DNA from: Volutella citrinella
Lineage: Eukaryota > Ascomycota > Sordariomycetes > Hypocreales > Nectriaceae
Reading direction: 5' to 3'
Length of the DNA stretch: 64,000 nt
NCBI GenBank assembly: GCA_034401135.1
Contig: JAWZSP010000003.1
Span: forward strand, 1,364,001-1,428,000
This document shows positions 1 through 12,513 of the stretch, piece by piece (the first letter of the stretch is position 1; every line of letters starts with the position of its first letter). Both the position numbers and the translations under genes were made by a program. Under the pieces are notes generated by a model, which worked only from the letters and a program-made list of their open reading frames with translations, did no database searches and was not told the origin of the DNA.

Positions 1-3000
1 ATAGCGGCAGCGCATTCCAACGCCCACCGCAACGACGGTGACCTCGGGCACCTCCAAACCTTCGGCTTTAGCGGACACGGCCTCCTCATTGGTCAGATGC
101 CAAACAAGGTTGCCAAGGTCGCTCGGGCTCGCCGACAAACTGTCGCAGATGGTCTCATTGTCCGTCTGCCGCGTTCATCTCCCTCAAAATGAGTGGCCTG
201 AGCTCTGACAGGTCTATTCTAGAAAGACAATTCGTCGGAGTGCCCCATTCCACCTCAAAGGCACGCCCGTATCATTGCCTCTCCTCAAAATACCCAAAAT
301 GGGCTCTATCCTGCGCCCCGACTCCCATTGGCTAGCCTGGCCCCGACCCCCAGTTGGCAAGTCTTGCTGCCCCCACCCCTAGCCGAGACAGACGACAGAG
401 GAGCCCTTGGAGCCCCAAGAACCCAAGATTGAACTAATAAACCAGAATGTTGCTGGAATCAGACATCAGACCTTGGCCTGCACCGAGCTAAGACTCCATA
501 TCAACGTCATGAACTTACCCAATGAGAAGACCTGAGTCTGTCCATGTCCAAGAGAGCGGCATTCAGATACATCCAGCATTCCACGTCTGGGATCCAACGG
601 ACAACGGCCTGCCCATCACACTCGAATCCTCGTTATGTGTAATCAATTACGACTTTGACAGAGGCAGCCGTCTTAGTCCTGTCTTGTCGAAAGCCTAATT
701 CATTTTAACCGCCGGCTTAGACGCGGGTCCTTGGCCCAGGGGAGACGACACATGGTCGAGCTTAGACAGGGAGGCCCGCCTAGGCCCAATGGTTGTGGGC
801 AGAATCCCAGCATTGACAAAATTGGTCTCTGGCCCCCTCGCCCATGACGAGTGTTTTGAATGAGCCCTTGTACATTGGCATGAAATGGGACTTGACTAGG
901 ACATAATTACGACTGTGTTTCGCAATCGCGTGAAAAAGAAACGCAGACCCACTGGCACATGGATCGTGACAAGAAATGACAGAAGAAATGGCGACAAGTC
1001 AGGCCACATACAGTTTTGGACCCTAACATGTGACAGATACCCCCGTATTGAAGCTCTGAGTCGATCTCAGCACAGCTTTGTGATCAGGCACTACCCCAAG
1101 CAATCAGGGCTCACTGCGGCTGCGCCAGCCTCCCATTGCGAATTATCCGGTCTATGGAGCATGCAATCATGTCCTTGGGCCAGACATTCGCTAGAGACGT
1201 CAGGCTAGTTCTGTAACAATGGGTACCAGTTTCCTCGCTGTGAAGTTTTGCCGAGGCTCAAGCCTCACGGAGGGAAGGCTAGGAGCAGGGGCACTCCGTG
1301 GCCCTCGCTCAGTTCATTCTGCTCAGAATGCTGGCCACCGCTCCCTGCACGGGTGAGAGCCACACCTTGAGCAAAGATTTGCCTGGCAGTGGGGTTAGTA
1401 GGCATCCTTTGCCCAGGAAATGCCTCATCGCGAAGACGGTCAGGGAATACGGAGGACGAGGCGTTCTGTCGCGGCCAAACATTCAGGCTATCCGATCACT
1501 GCATTGAGGCCGCTCGGGCCAGGCCCGGAATCTTGGGTGATTGCCGAACACTCCGACCACCTCTGCCGTGTGCTATCTGCATGGATACGCCCCAGCTGGC
1601 GAATGCCACGCGAATCAAATCTATAGTGGCTGTCTCTGGGTGATGACTGGTGAGTGAATGATGCCTCGACTAAGACAACACCACCGAGCCCACAAACAAC
1701 TCAGTCCGATAGCCTACCAACCCTGGAAGGTCATAAGCGCCGCCATGCGCCGCCCACAACAGATGGCACGACTGGGGCGAGGTCTTTGGCATTCCGAATA
1801 ATGGTTCCCAAGATCGTGTCCATCAAGGAGCCGATGAACTATGCTCTATCTTCGCCTACTACCGGTAGGTTCAAGAGACTGCATGTCTCGCCACTAACCC
1901 ACGAGTAGGCTCAGCTGGCGCATTACAATGAGGCTGCCGATCGAAAACGGCACAGGACAAAGGAAAGCCCAAACCCCTAGCATCTATGCCTTTGCACTCG
2001 CAGGTGTCTGGGTATGGCGGTTGCTAATCCCAACAAAGCACACTCTTCGAGATAAAAGATCGGGGATCGGCTTAGTGCACGCCCAAGCACGAATCAACAG
2101 GCTCAAGCTGCCCCATTTGGGATTGATAAGAGCCCTGTCCCGGGCGCCATCACTTTTTCCCTGAAGCGGTCTGGTAAATCCAGTACTAAAGGCCTGTGGC
2201 CGAGAATCATCGGGGCCAATATGGCGGGGGCATCCTCGCCCAGGTCCCGGCTCTCGTAGAGAGTCCCGTATGTCTCAGGCCAGGCATTCCCTGTCCTTGG
2301 CTCAACGGCCAGGGTGGGCGTGGCTTGAGTGAGAGGTGGGTCCATCGAGGCCGCTCATCTTGGGCGACCCGACACAATGGGTGATGCGCGCCATGCCGCT
2401 TCCGGGACCCTAGCCAATGCAACACCGGGGAGAAATAGGATTCGTGAGTTGCCCGACCATTTGCCTCCCCTGGAACCCCAACCACGTGTAGCAGCCAGGG
2501 AGAGGTGACTGGGGTTGGGGCTTGGGGCATGGGAAGGGAGAGCCCCCGGAAAGGATCGATCAATAACTGTCTCTAGTCAAGCACGGGTGAGCATGGATTT
2601 GGCTTGATGGCCATGAATCCTGCCACCATCAAGTTAAGTTTGTGTGACGAGCTCGGCCTGGCGACTATCCGAGATTATTGCTGCACGACTGCGTTGTCTG
2701 GGCCCTGGAGTTATGGGCACAGGCTGCTTCCGCCGTCCCTATTGGTGATAGGTGACAAGCTCCTCCCCCTTCCTGGGCGCATGTCACACAATCGCCACTG
2801 TCAATTGCCTTTCTGAGGTGCCAAGGCGATGCGCATCTTCCGTTTTGACTTGGGGACGGCTCGAAAGAGGAGGCATCGGTATCTGGGAGGGGAGGCAAGC
2901 ACCTACCATTTGCCAAGTCAACCACCTTCAGCGCGTCAAGGGTCTGGAGCGATCCCTGCATGCTGCGAGTTCTGCATCTGTAGTGGGCAGTTGGTGCTCC

Positions 3001-4572
3001 AGTGCCCCAGGGCTCTTCCCCACATCTAGGCTTTCTGGCAAGCTGTTGCAACTCTCCAGTCAGCCCAGCCAAACTCACTCGGAACGGCATGACGCAAGGG
3101 GAATCCTGGTCACCGTTTACCGCTTTGGGTAACATTCCCTCGGGTGTGCTTTTTGGTGGACGATCGGACTGTTTCCGCAGCGTGCACGTTGCCTTGACGG
3201 ATCAAACGATTTTCATCCGGCGAGATCGGCACCCGGGCGAAGGATGCTGATGCAGTGACGCCCTTGCTCCAGGCCGGGATATTAAGCTCTGACCGTCTCG
3301 AGATACGTGGGGCAGAAGAACGGTTGAATGATGATGACTGAAGTGAGTGAGGTAAGGCCTGGTGTGCCTGCTACATGCCACGGAGCCGTGTGAGGACCCC
3401 GCCTGCAATGCGACGGAGGAACAAATATTGGTTTTTTGGGTTTGCGACCAGGAGGAAGACCCCCCTCGTGAAGCTAACGCTGCCTCTTGTGAAGCATGAG
3501 TTGCATCGTTGTCATGAAAAATTGGTCACCCGGGCGGGGATTACGACTCCACTACCATCCGGTGTTCCTTCATGATCGAGACTGTCCCGTCAGAGTCTCA
3601 CGGACTGGTCGGGCAGTCGATAGATTGTCCGCCCGGCCACAGCATGCAATTCGGATTTGACGCTGGGGAGCCCCTGCAGACGGCATCACCACATCCAAAT
3701 AGGGCAATGGGCGACACCACGCAGCAACTCGTCTCGGCACCAAGGAGGTGCAGCCTCCAGAACGGCATTGGGGCCCAGGGGTCCCACCTATCTCCGCAGC
3801 CCTGGCTTCCGTTTCCCACGCCAGGTCCTCCCACTGCCATTTCCCCCGGCCCCTGCCCCCGGCACCAAGCCACCCTCAATCTGGGCGACACTTGTCTCGG
3901 ACGGGCCTCTAGTCCCCAGCCTTGGCGCGTGACCCGGACGTCGTCGCTTCGCAGTACGCACTCTCGCCTAACTGCGGAAGATATTCCGTGGCCTGGCTCG
4001 CTCGCGGGAAGATCGACGGCGGCCGACCCATGCCCTAACCCCAACTCGGCCCTGTCTCATGCTGATGCCACTCGACTCCGCACGGATTGGAGCCTTGAGC
4101 CGAAGGAAACGTCAAACCCATACCAGACTCAACGGTGAGTTTAATGGTCCGCCTGCCGTCTATCGGCCGGCGTGCGGGCCTTTCGCCATTGGTCAGATCC
4201 GCCTTTTTGCGAATGGAAACTCGGATCATCATACTCGTCTGTTGGATTGATTCCCATTGATGGTGCCGGCGTGTGCATTCCGCGACCCCGTTGCTGTCAC
4301 CCCTACTACTTTGCATGGATGTACTCGTACTTGAGGTGAAAGGGGTTCAGTCAGGTTGCACAAAGCCAAGATTGCGACGACCGCGTAGATGCCGGCCATA
4401 CTCCGTCTTTGAAGCCTTCTGAGTGACTCTTTTTGTGGGGGGGTTTCCCTACACTGCTACTCTCTCGGTTTGTTTGATTGCTGGCACGTCTAGGGTAATT
4501 GTGAATACGGCAAGCTTGCAGTCATATACATAGTACATACAATATGATGGTTCAACTACACAACACAACTCA
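1..4572. other. Gene-poor left flank, no supportable gene
   Basis: About 4.5 kb without a gene I can defend. Many short open frames overlap on both strands, which is what GC-rich non-coding DNA produces. None has a recognisable domain, a run of frame-consistent exons or a convincing start context. The longest (188 codons at 3572-4138 on +) is matched by a 148-codon frame on the other strand, so length alone is not evidence. A frame open from base 1 to a TGA at 190-192 could be the tail of a gene lying to the left, but it resembles nothing I know. I see no AT-rich, RIP-like decay and no transposon ends. Confidence 0.5.
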
Positions 4573-5463
4573 CTATACATTGGCCACGTCAGTCCTCCAT
4601 CCCCATCCGCCAACCGCATCCTCACTCAGCCTCTCCATTCCGGAAGCTTCGCATATTTTGATGACCACCTCACGTACAGCCCGGACTTCGTCTGCACTGG
4701 CGCCGCTGTTGAGAGCCCCTCGGAGATGTCCCTTGAGCTGAGGGTTGACCTGTGTGATGTCAGCAAACGGGACAGTTGTGAGATGATCTCCAAAAGGTTG
4801 CGCAGTGAGCACTCACGTCCTGCGGTATGAGCCCTGCAATGAGAACATAGGACGTTTCTGCTTGCGAAAGAACGTCCGTATTGCTCAGTACGTAGCCATA
4901 TGTCAGCCTGGCGATGATGCCAAGATCCTGTGCACCAGACCTGTCCATCTGGCCCATGACTCTCCTCGCAATCTTTCCATAGATGCTGTTAAAGAAGGCT
5001 TGGCCTCGCTCTAGAATCTGTGGCATTGGGGTGTGATATGCATCCACTCTGCGCCCTGTCGGTGCCGTCTCCGTGTCGGAGCTATCAAGCAACTCCTCGG
5101 GCGTTGCCTCTTTGATTGCGAGAAGTGCATTGATTGTCTGGGGAATACGTTACTCTCTTGCCGTTGTGGGGCGTGCATTGCTGTTTTGCGTACCTTGGGC
5201 ATGCCGCCTATGGCTGAAGATTTAATGAGAGCCTCTCGTATGCGTCTTGATATGCTCAGCTGTTCTTCTGGTGTAACTGTGCTTGGTGAACTTTCGGCCC
5301 CATTGCCAATGGCGTGCTTCATGACCAACTTGAGTTCGTCGGGGCGGTTAAGGATGGACAGCGTGGTCGCTGTGATTAGATACCATGAGTTCCGGGGTAG
5401 ATTCGGGTGCTTGCATATGAGACCGAGCAGAGCTGGGGTCAGAATTGGTCGTGGTGTTGCCAT
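4573..5463 (-). CDS. Carboxymuconolactone decarboxylase-like (AhpD/CMD-fold) protein
   Basis: Three exons read 5463-5194, 5137-4817 and 4749-4573, giving 255 aa. The introns (56 and 67 nt) begin GTACGC and GTGAGT and end in CAG, and both fall in phase 0. The start is the ATG at 5463 (MATPRPILTPALL). The N-terminal part (about residues 25-95) and the C-terminal part (about 165-245, with GYVLSNTDVLSQAETSYVLI followed by a GALNSGASADEVRAVREVV segment) look like the two helical halves of the CMD/AhpD fold, whose members act on lactones or serve as peroxidase partners. The AhpD Cys-x-x-Cys redox pair is absent; the C-terminal half has a single Cys. Fungal paralogues of this type are poorly characterised, and one in yeast (Pxp2) is peroxisomal. 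This protein ends in ANV, so it has no classical PTS1. The fold assignment is moderately secure; the enzymatic role is unknown. Confidence 0.72.
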
Positions 5464-5993
5464 CGTCGCAAGTCAGAGTCCAATGGTTGGGGGCTATTAT
5501 CACGGAGGTTGACCTATGCAACAACCACTGGGGGGCCACGTAACTCCTTGAACGTCAAGCACACATACACACACACGGAATTAAAAGGGAAACAAACAAG
5601 AAATATCTCACAATCCTGTAAATGTAGTAAGAAAAAACGCTACCGTGATGTTACAGAGATGCTCAATGGAAACGAGGAGAAAATGTGGCGTGAAAGTGTA
5701 GGGTAGTCACAACGGACGTCCTTAGTCATGGTGCCTCGGGTAGACGCCGGCAAAACCGTCCATCAATGACAAGCTGTCGAGATAAGCATCACGTGCTCCA
5801 ATCGGGACATCCCTGCGTCATTGTCCGCAGCATTCCGGCTTAACGTGGCATCAAGCACACGAGCTCTGTAACAGCTTGCGCAACGAGCATCGGCACAGGC
5901 GGACGTCGCATCCAACCATGATGATCCGCGACTGAATGGCGCACTCTTGAGCACATCGGATCACTCGGTCACGTAAAATTTCCTATGCCTAAG

Positions 5994-8765
5994 ATGCGTC
6001 TTGGCTGGTACGCAGGTGTATGTATCGCCCTCGGCGGGAGCTCCGGCGAATCGAGGAGGAGCTTCGACAAGCTACAAGACCACCGCTGACAACCCTCTTC
6101 CAGGCCTCAACGGCCCTCGCGGGCAGCGTTGTGCTCTCTGCATTTTACCAGCGGGCCAATTTCTACTCTGCCATGGTGTATCTTGCTCAAAGCAACTTCT
6201 GTCTCTTGGTATGTTGTTGTCTTCCTGGAGCTACCCCTCCGACACCAGGATGACATGCTGACACCTGGCGCGCAAAGGTCTTGGTCAACTTTGCCTTGCT
6301 CCTGTACAGCAGCTTTGTCTACGGCCTTACACGAATATTCTTTGGTCCGCTGCGCGCCGTCGAGGTCGAGCAACTTACCGAACGGGCCTGGTTCGCTATT
6401 ACCGAAACATGTCTGGCAATGACCATCTTCCGCGAGGAGATCGGAGCCTGGTTCCTCATCATGTTCGCGGCTCTCGTCACCGGAAAAGTCTGGGGCTGGA
6501 TCGGCGACGGAAGAGTCGAGGTCCTCGAGCAACAGCCTCCTGCCAACCCTCGCCTCTTCCACCTGCGCCTGAGCGTGTCCCTGCTGCTAAGCTTCGTCTA
6601 CGACATTTACATCCTCCGATACGCAATAAACACCGTTATACAACAGGCCAGGCCTAATATGATGGTCATGTTTCTTTTCGAGTTTGCCGTGCTGGCCACG
6701 TGCTCGTGGCGGACGGCGGCTCGTTATGCGCTCTCTTTGACAGAGCACAATATCCAGGAGCAGCAGAAGCGAAGGCGGCTGGCGGAACGACGCCAGGAAG
6801 TAAGGGAGGAGCGAGAGGCCATCATCAGACGCCGACAAGAAGCCGCGGCGAGTGGCGAGGAGATTGCCGACAACGATGCGCCGCTACCAAATGAAGACGA
6901 CATAGACGAAATGGACATTGAGGTACCAGGCTGGTCAGCCAAGGGCGAATGGGTCCTCTGGCTGGACCTCTTGAGTGGTATGTATTGGTTGGGGTCTGGC
7001 TTCGTATGATGGATCCTGTTGCTAACTGATCTCAGACATGATAAAGCTGGGCATCTACATCGCCTTCTTCTTCATGCTGCTCACGTTCTACGGCTTGCCT
7101 ATCCACATTATGAGAGATCTCTTCATGACGTCTCGAGACTTCATCAAGCGCTTGAATGCCCTCATGCGTTACCGCCGTGCCATCCAGGAGATGAACCGAT
7201 ACCCGGACGCAACAGAAGAGGAGCTGTCTCGCGAAGACACATGTATCATTTGCCGCGAGGAGATGAGGCCGTGGACCCAAGAGAACAACCCGGGGGCCAT
7301 CGACCGAATCCGGCCCAAGAAGTTGCCCTGCGGACATATCCTGCACCTCGGCTGCCTGAAAAGCTGGCTGGAACGCCAGCAGGTCTGCCCGACATGCCGC
7401 AGACCCGTTACTGGGGACGCCCCTCGCGCTGCCCCGAACCGCGGTGCGGCTGGACTACGCATCGAAATAGGAGGCGGCGCTCGTGCGGCCGCTCAACAAC
7501 AACCACCACCCAACAATGGGGCCAACAACGGGGCCAATGATGCAGCACAGGGGCAGAACAACGGAGTCGGAGCAGGACAGGCAAGGCAGCAGGGTGGGCC
7601 AAGAATCTTCAACCTTGGCCCCATCCGCCTTGGGTTTGGAGCAAACGGCCAACAGGTTCGGGAGCTTGCGCAACAGTTTGGAATTCCCCAGGCCGCACTG
7701 AACCCTCCTGGACAAGCCCCTGCCGTACAGCCTGCGGCAGCCCCAGATGCCAGTACTCAAGCAACGGCCCCTGCAAATGTGGCCGCGCCCCAGACGCCAA
7801 TGTCGGGAGACAACCTCCAGAACATATCAACTCTTCTTCAACAAGCAGAGCAGATGGTTCAGCGAGAGGTGCAATCTCTGCAGAATACACAACAGGAGCT
7901 GCACACGATACAGCTTCTCACGGCCGAGCTCCATCGCTTACGCCAGCGCCAGCAGCAACCGCAAGAATGGGGACAAAACGGTGCTGTCCCGTCTGTTACC
8001 ATGCCTAGCCTTGTCTCAGCACAACCTCATGTACACCTGCCGCCTCAAGTCTCGGCCGCCCAACCCTTCGGCTTCCCAACCTTTCCCAGCGCTCCCCCCC
8101 GAAACCAAAGCCCGCTGATGATGCGCCATGTGGCTCCCACAAACGCCACGCCCATTCCCTCGGATAGTGTGGACCTCCCCGATGGAGTTGTGATCCCTCC
8201 TGGATGGTCGCTGCTACCACTCCAAAGGATGGATGGCATGCCGACCTCCTCGACCCAGCCATCGCCGCAGGTCGGGCCGCATAACACAGCCGAGGAGGGC
8301 TCAAGCATCGCTCAACCAACACCTACCGCTACTCGGTCTGCGTCGTCCCCCGTCGTCACCAGCATGACCGCAGATGCGACATCAGAGGATAGCTCACCAG
8401 TGCTCCAGGAGCGAGGGCGGGGCTCGAGCGAGCAGCAACGGCCAACTTCCTCTGCCGAACCCCCGACTGTGGTGGCCCCGAGCCCCCGGATGCCCAACTG
8501 GGGAGGATCGGCTCAGCTGTTTAGAAATGAATCTGGCCTGGGAAATCAGTTTGACTTGCAACCTTCTGAGTCCGCAAATGGGGCCGTCGCTGCGGAATTA
8601 AGCACACAAGGCGCACCTGGCGAAGCGGCCACCTCTACGGAGACCGGGGGCCAGTCGAATTCGTCGAGCAATGGAACTTCGGACAAGGGAAAGGCCAAGG
8701 CCGCCTCTGTCGAGGATGTTGCTGATGACGACGGTAGTGAGGATGAGAGCGAGGATGAAGAGTAG
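5994..8765 (+). CDS. hrd1: ERAD E3 ubiquitin-protein ligase HRD1/synoviolin
   Basis: Four exons (5994-6017, 6104-6208, 6278-6977, 7036-8765) encode 852 aa. The first exon holds only eight codons (MRLGWYAG) before a GTATGT donor; this start restores the conserved Hrd1 N-terminus leading into [19 protein letters not shown]. Hydrophobic segments through about residue 330 form the multispanning ER-membrane domain that serves as the retrotranslocation channel. A RING-H2 finger follows at residues 346-397 (CIICREEM, then [15 protein letters not shown], then CPTCRRPV), with all Cys/His ligands visible. The last ~450 residues are low-complexity, rich in Gln, Pro, Ala and Ser, ending in an acidic [13 protein letters not shown] tail. 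By family knowledge it ubiquitinates misfolded ER proteins with Hrd3, Usa1 and Der1. It converges on glycogenin downstream. Confidence 0.97.
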
Positions 8766-9679
8766 AAAGGGACAAATCTGATACAACAGGGGCGAGAACC
8801 GAAGTTTGTTGTGCCATCATCACTTTTCCGCCTCTTCCTAACCTGAACCCATCCATTGTTTTGTTTGGACGCACATTCGTGTAGCATCATCACTGGGCTG
8901 CGAGATATCCTTCTCCTTTTCATGACGTTTTACTTTCGGCTTTGCCAGCCTCGTCTCCAGCAGAGCGGCATCATTCACAGAGGGGGCATGACATAACGCT
9001 GGAGTTTGGGGCGAATTTTGTTAGCTCGGGTCGGCTTTCTTGAATCGCGTTCGATGACTGCAAACGAAATCCGGTCATAGAGCCTATGCAAACAGTGTGT
9101 ATGTTTATTCACTAGAGAGATGTGATGATTGGTAGACTGTCCATTGAATACTACTTGCGACCAAGACAAAAGGTCCCAGGCAAAAGCTCGCCAGGCAGCG
9201 TCTCGCAAGTTCCCCAAGCAAACGAATCTGTATGCTGCAGCAGAGGGTGGTAGAGTGAATGGCTCAGTGATGCAATGATACAAGAGAAGCGAGGTGTATG
9301 TCACATTTCAAACCACAGCTAGTATGCTCGCTTACATATGAATGGAAGGTCAACAACAATGCTCGTCCTCATAAGGACTTCGCCCCTCTGCGCAGCAACG
9401 ATAAAAACTCTTCCTCCAAGTCTCCAACTCGCCACTTTCCTGGTTACCAAAATGGCTGGGGAAGCCTGTGAAGTCCGTACAGCAGAGAAACACAACGGAA
9501 AACGGGAGGACCCCAGGTCCCAGAATTACAATAAAAATCACATTCGTTCCATGTGCCCTTCGTCACCCTCCCCTCCCAGCCGAAAGGCACTCTCCTCTGT
9601 ACACTCTGCGTCAAGAAATGCGAAGCTTTGGCAGTTAGTAGAAAGGGATTCACAAAGAAACCACTTAGCGGCTCCTGTC
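8766..9679. other. Convergent 3' intergenic region (HRD1/glycogenin)
   Basis: About 0.9 kb between two converging stop codons. It must contain both 3' untranslated regions. I see no conserved reading frame; the frames on both strands are antisense shadows or random. Confidence 0.6.
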
Positions 9680-12513
9680 CTATGTATCAAGCACATCTCT
9701 GTCTTCGTCTGTGGGAGGAAGGGGCGTCTCACGCTCCGGAACATCCTCGCCCTTCTCCCAGGCGGCTCCCGGGCCCGAGTAACTGGGTGGCGGGATTGCA
9801 GATGTTCCAGAAGCTGCAGGGACGTCAGTAACGGCGCTGCCAATGTTGCGAACGATGCTTGTAGTCGCACCGCCTTTTACCGGCTGGGGACTGAGCACGC
9901 TCGGGCCGGACATCTCACTGAAGGAATGCGATGCCACATCTGCAGAGCCAAAGGGCAATGGACGAGTGGGAATCTCTCGACTTGCCCGGGTGTGCACTCC
10001 CTTGGCTTCTTCATCACCACCACTGGGCCCCAGCTTCCTCAACAACAACTCGGACTGCTGCTTGGCCAGCTTCTGTAGCTGTTCGGTGGGGTCCTTATGA
10101 CGGAGCACCAGGTCAGCAAACTCACAAATGCAGTCTGCGGGTCCCCAACGTATTCCATGCACACATACCCAGTCCGACTGCAAGGGAACACCTTCGGCTT
10201 CTGGAAGGACCCTCTTGCCTTCATCGTCTCCCGATTCCAATTCACCAGCCCAGAACGACGAGCGGTGAATGGGTGCCGGTGTGACGGGCAAGCTAGGGCG
10301 TTCTACCTCACTGGGGAAGTCGGTCAACTTCCACCCCTGCAGTCGCAAACCACCACTCCGTTCGCTCGCACCCGTTTTGCCTTTGACCCCGCCGAACCGT
10401 CCAGCTGAGCCTTGGCTCTTGCCACGACGATGTCTCTGGAGGCCTTCGACGTAGCGCTCAATCTCTGGAACCTCATCCCATGCATTGGCACGCTGGAAGC
10501 TGGTCCAGGGATCCGACGCAGCTACTCCGAAGGTAGGAGTGGTCGGGGTTGACGGTTCACTCTTGACATCTGTGGTCGAGTGCCCCTGGGAGGATGAATC
10601 CCCTACAGGCTCGCTCGCAGTAGAAGGTGCTTCGACGGGGGCAGGTGGCGGAGGAGCCAATGGTACAGGCTCAGTAAAGCTCCTCGAGGCAGCAGGTTGG
10701 TTTCTCTCCCAAGGGAAGATTTCCGGCGGCCTCTGGGAGGGCGGTGCCGGCGGCGCCTTTGGAACCTCATACCACATGTCTCTTGGGGGGCTCGGGTAGC
10801 GTTGAGGTGGAACAAAGGGAGCGGAATCTTGCGACATCTCGTAATGAGTAGAAGGGAAGTTGATGGCTTCCGGTTTCGAGTCGAGCGGCGGCGGGTGTCT
10901 GTTACGCTGTTGTTAATACGTGGTTTCAATGGCTGAGTACAAGGAATTGCCCTGACCTCTGAGCGTCCCAGCTTTGCATTGTGATGGGAGCTGGCTCAGT
11001 CTTGCGTTCAGGAGGAGGGTATTCCCCTCCTCCATGCTCGGGAACCTGTTGCTCTGACCGAGCCTCAGCCTGGGTTCCCGAATGATAGCTTTCAAACGAG
11101 CGCGGGGGAACGGATTGCGTATCATGGGGTGCATTGTCGGACGGAGAGGACCCGGCCTGAGAGTCATGATCATGCTGATGCCACGTTCCGGGATGGTGTT
11201 GGTGATGCTGGGGATGCTGGGGATGATGTTCTTGTTGCTGTTGCTGAGGATGATCTTGATGCTGTTGTTGTTGGTGGGGATGGTGATGGTGGTCGTGGTG
11301 CTGGGAATGGCTAGGTGGCTGATCATGACTACCGAGCGCAGGCCCATCGCGGCCCTCGTAATGATGCTCACCGGTACTTGGCTGCTGTGACGAAGTCGGA
11401 GCAGGGGGAGTCACGGGGTGGAATTCGCCCTTGGTTAGATACTGCACGTATTCAGAAACAGGCTGAGATTGCTCGGGGGCCGTTTCCTAGAGACCCAGTC
11501 AGCATATCGGTTGACCAGTTGGTCGGGATACTCTGCCTTACCTGAGCCCTGTAGTGTTTGTCGTAGACAGCCCACCACCGACCGACCATTTCGTTAAAGG
11601 GGCCAGTGCTGTGCGAGGTGGCGTGGCGCCCAGAAAACCATGGCTTATCCGAACCGATGAAGTGGACCATATTGATGCTAGACTGAAAGTGCCTGTAGGC
11701 TGGGACGTACTGATAATGTGCCGAGGGAGTGACGTTGTACGTAAAGCTCAAGCGGTGGTAGTTGGAGCCAAAGTGCATGTTGATGAGACCTTGATCTGCG
11801 CCGTCGAAAGATATTCCTCTCTCAGCCATGGCCATCATTGCGTAGTAGTCGCCCATGTTGGGCGTCAGGACCATGACGCCCGTGTTGAACAGGTCTGGCC
11901 ATCCGTTGTCGGGAGCGGCAGCAAACGCATGAGCAAGAGAGAAGAGCTCATCAGGAGCTCGGTAGGCAACAACGTCAGCGTCTACGTAGACGATCTTGGA
12001 GAACTCTGTGAGTTTCCAAAGGTTGATTTTGGTGAAGGCGGAGTGCAAGTCGGCACGGTTCATGAGATACAGGTTGGTTGGGTTGCCATTTCGTATGCGC
12101 GGAACGGGGAATACATAATCATAGACGGTCTGGCAACAGGTTGTTAGCTGCTGAGGGGCCGCGACGGGCAGTCCATTCATTCATGGAGCAGGGGCGGCGC
12201 CACCTTTAGCTGTGTTATCGATTGAGCAGAGACGGAGTCGAGCGTGACGAGGACGGCCAGCTTGTGGGCGGTGCCGGCATCACGGAGGGAATGGGCGAGG
12301 ACGAGGGCACCTGCAAAGCAGTTAGCGAGAGGACATGCTGACGCCAAGCATTGGGGCCAATTGAGGCAAAGGAGACAAACCTGGAAGGTACGAGTCGCTC
12401 AGCAGGAGCTATGCGCGAGGTCGCGATCATTAGCAAAGATGCGACGAGGGGCAAGATGTTTGCGTTGAGGAGTGACCAACGGTGGCATAGACATGGCGCG
12501 TATCCGAGGCCAT
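9680..12513 (-). CDS. Glycogenin glucosyltransferase (GT8)
   Basis: Seven exons: 12513-12481, 12408-12381, 12310-12204, 12129-11542, 11486-10957, 10898-10169 and 10093-9680, giving 809 aa. The start (MASDTRHVYAT) joins by a GTTGGT donor to a 28-nt second exon (LLLSDSYLP). The last intron (75 nt, a multiple of three) is open in frame, but removing it joins SDW to DPTEQLQKL, the expected fungal sequence. Residues 1-250 form the GT8 domain with the Mn-binding DAD at 106-108 (VYVDADVVAY) and the conserved ADQGLINMHF and HFIGSDKPW segments. The C-terminal part holds the WDAQR-HPPP block, the EVPKAPPAPPSQRPP block and a FPWE motif, expected to recruit glycogen synthase. It primes glycogen by self-glucosylation. 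Residues about 311-358 are a His/Gln-rich tract. Confidence 0.95.

Noticed and set aside
1..192. Frame open from the left edge to a TGA at 190
   Set aside because: 63 codons open is not unlikely by chance in this composition, and the sequence matches nothing I know. It needs sequence to the left.
3572..4138. 188-codon open frame on +, overlapped by a 148-codon frame on -
   Set aside because: GC-rich DNA gives long chance frames on both strands. There is no domain, no composition like the neighbouring genes and no exon partners.
9338..10078. 246-codon + frame over the glycogenin C-terminus and 3' region
   Set aside because: It is antisense to confirmed coding exons and has no domain.
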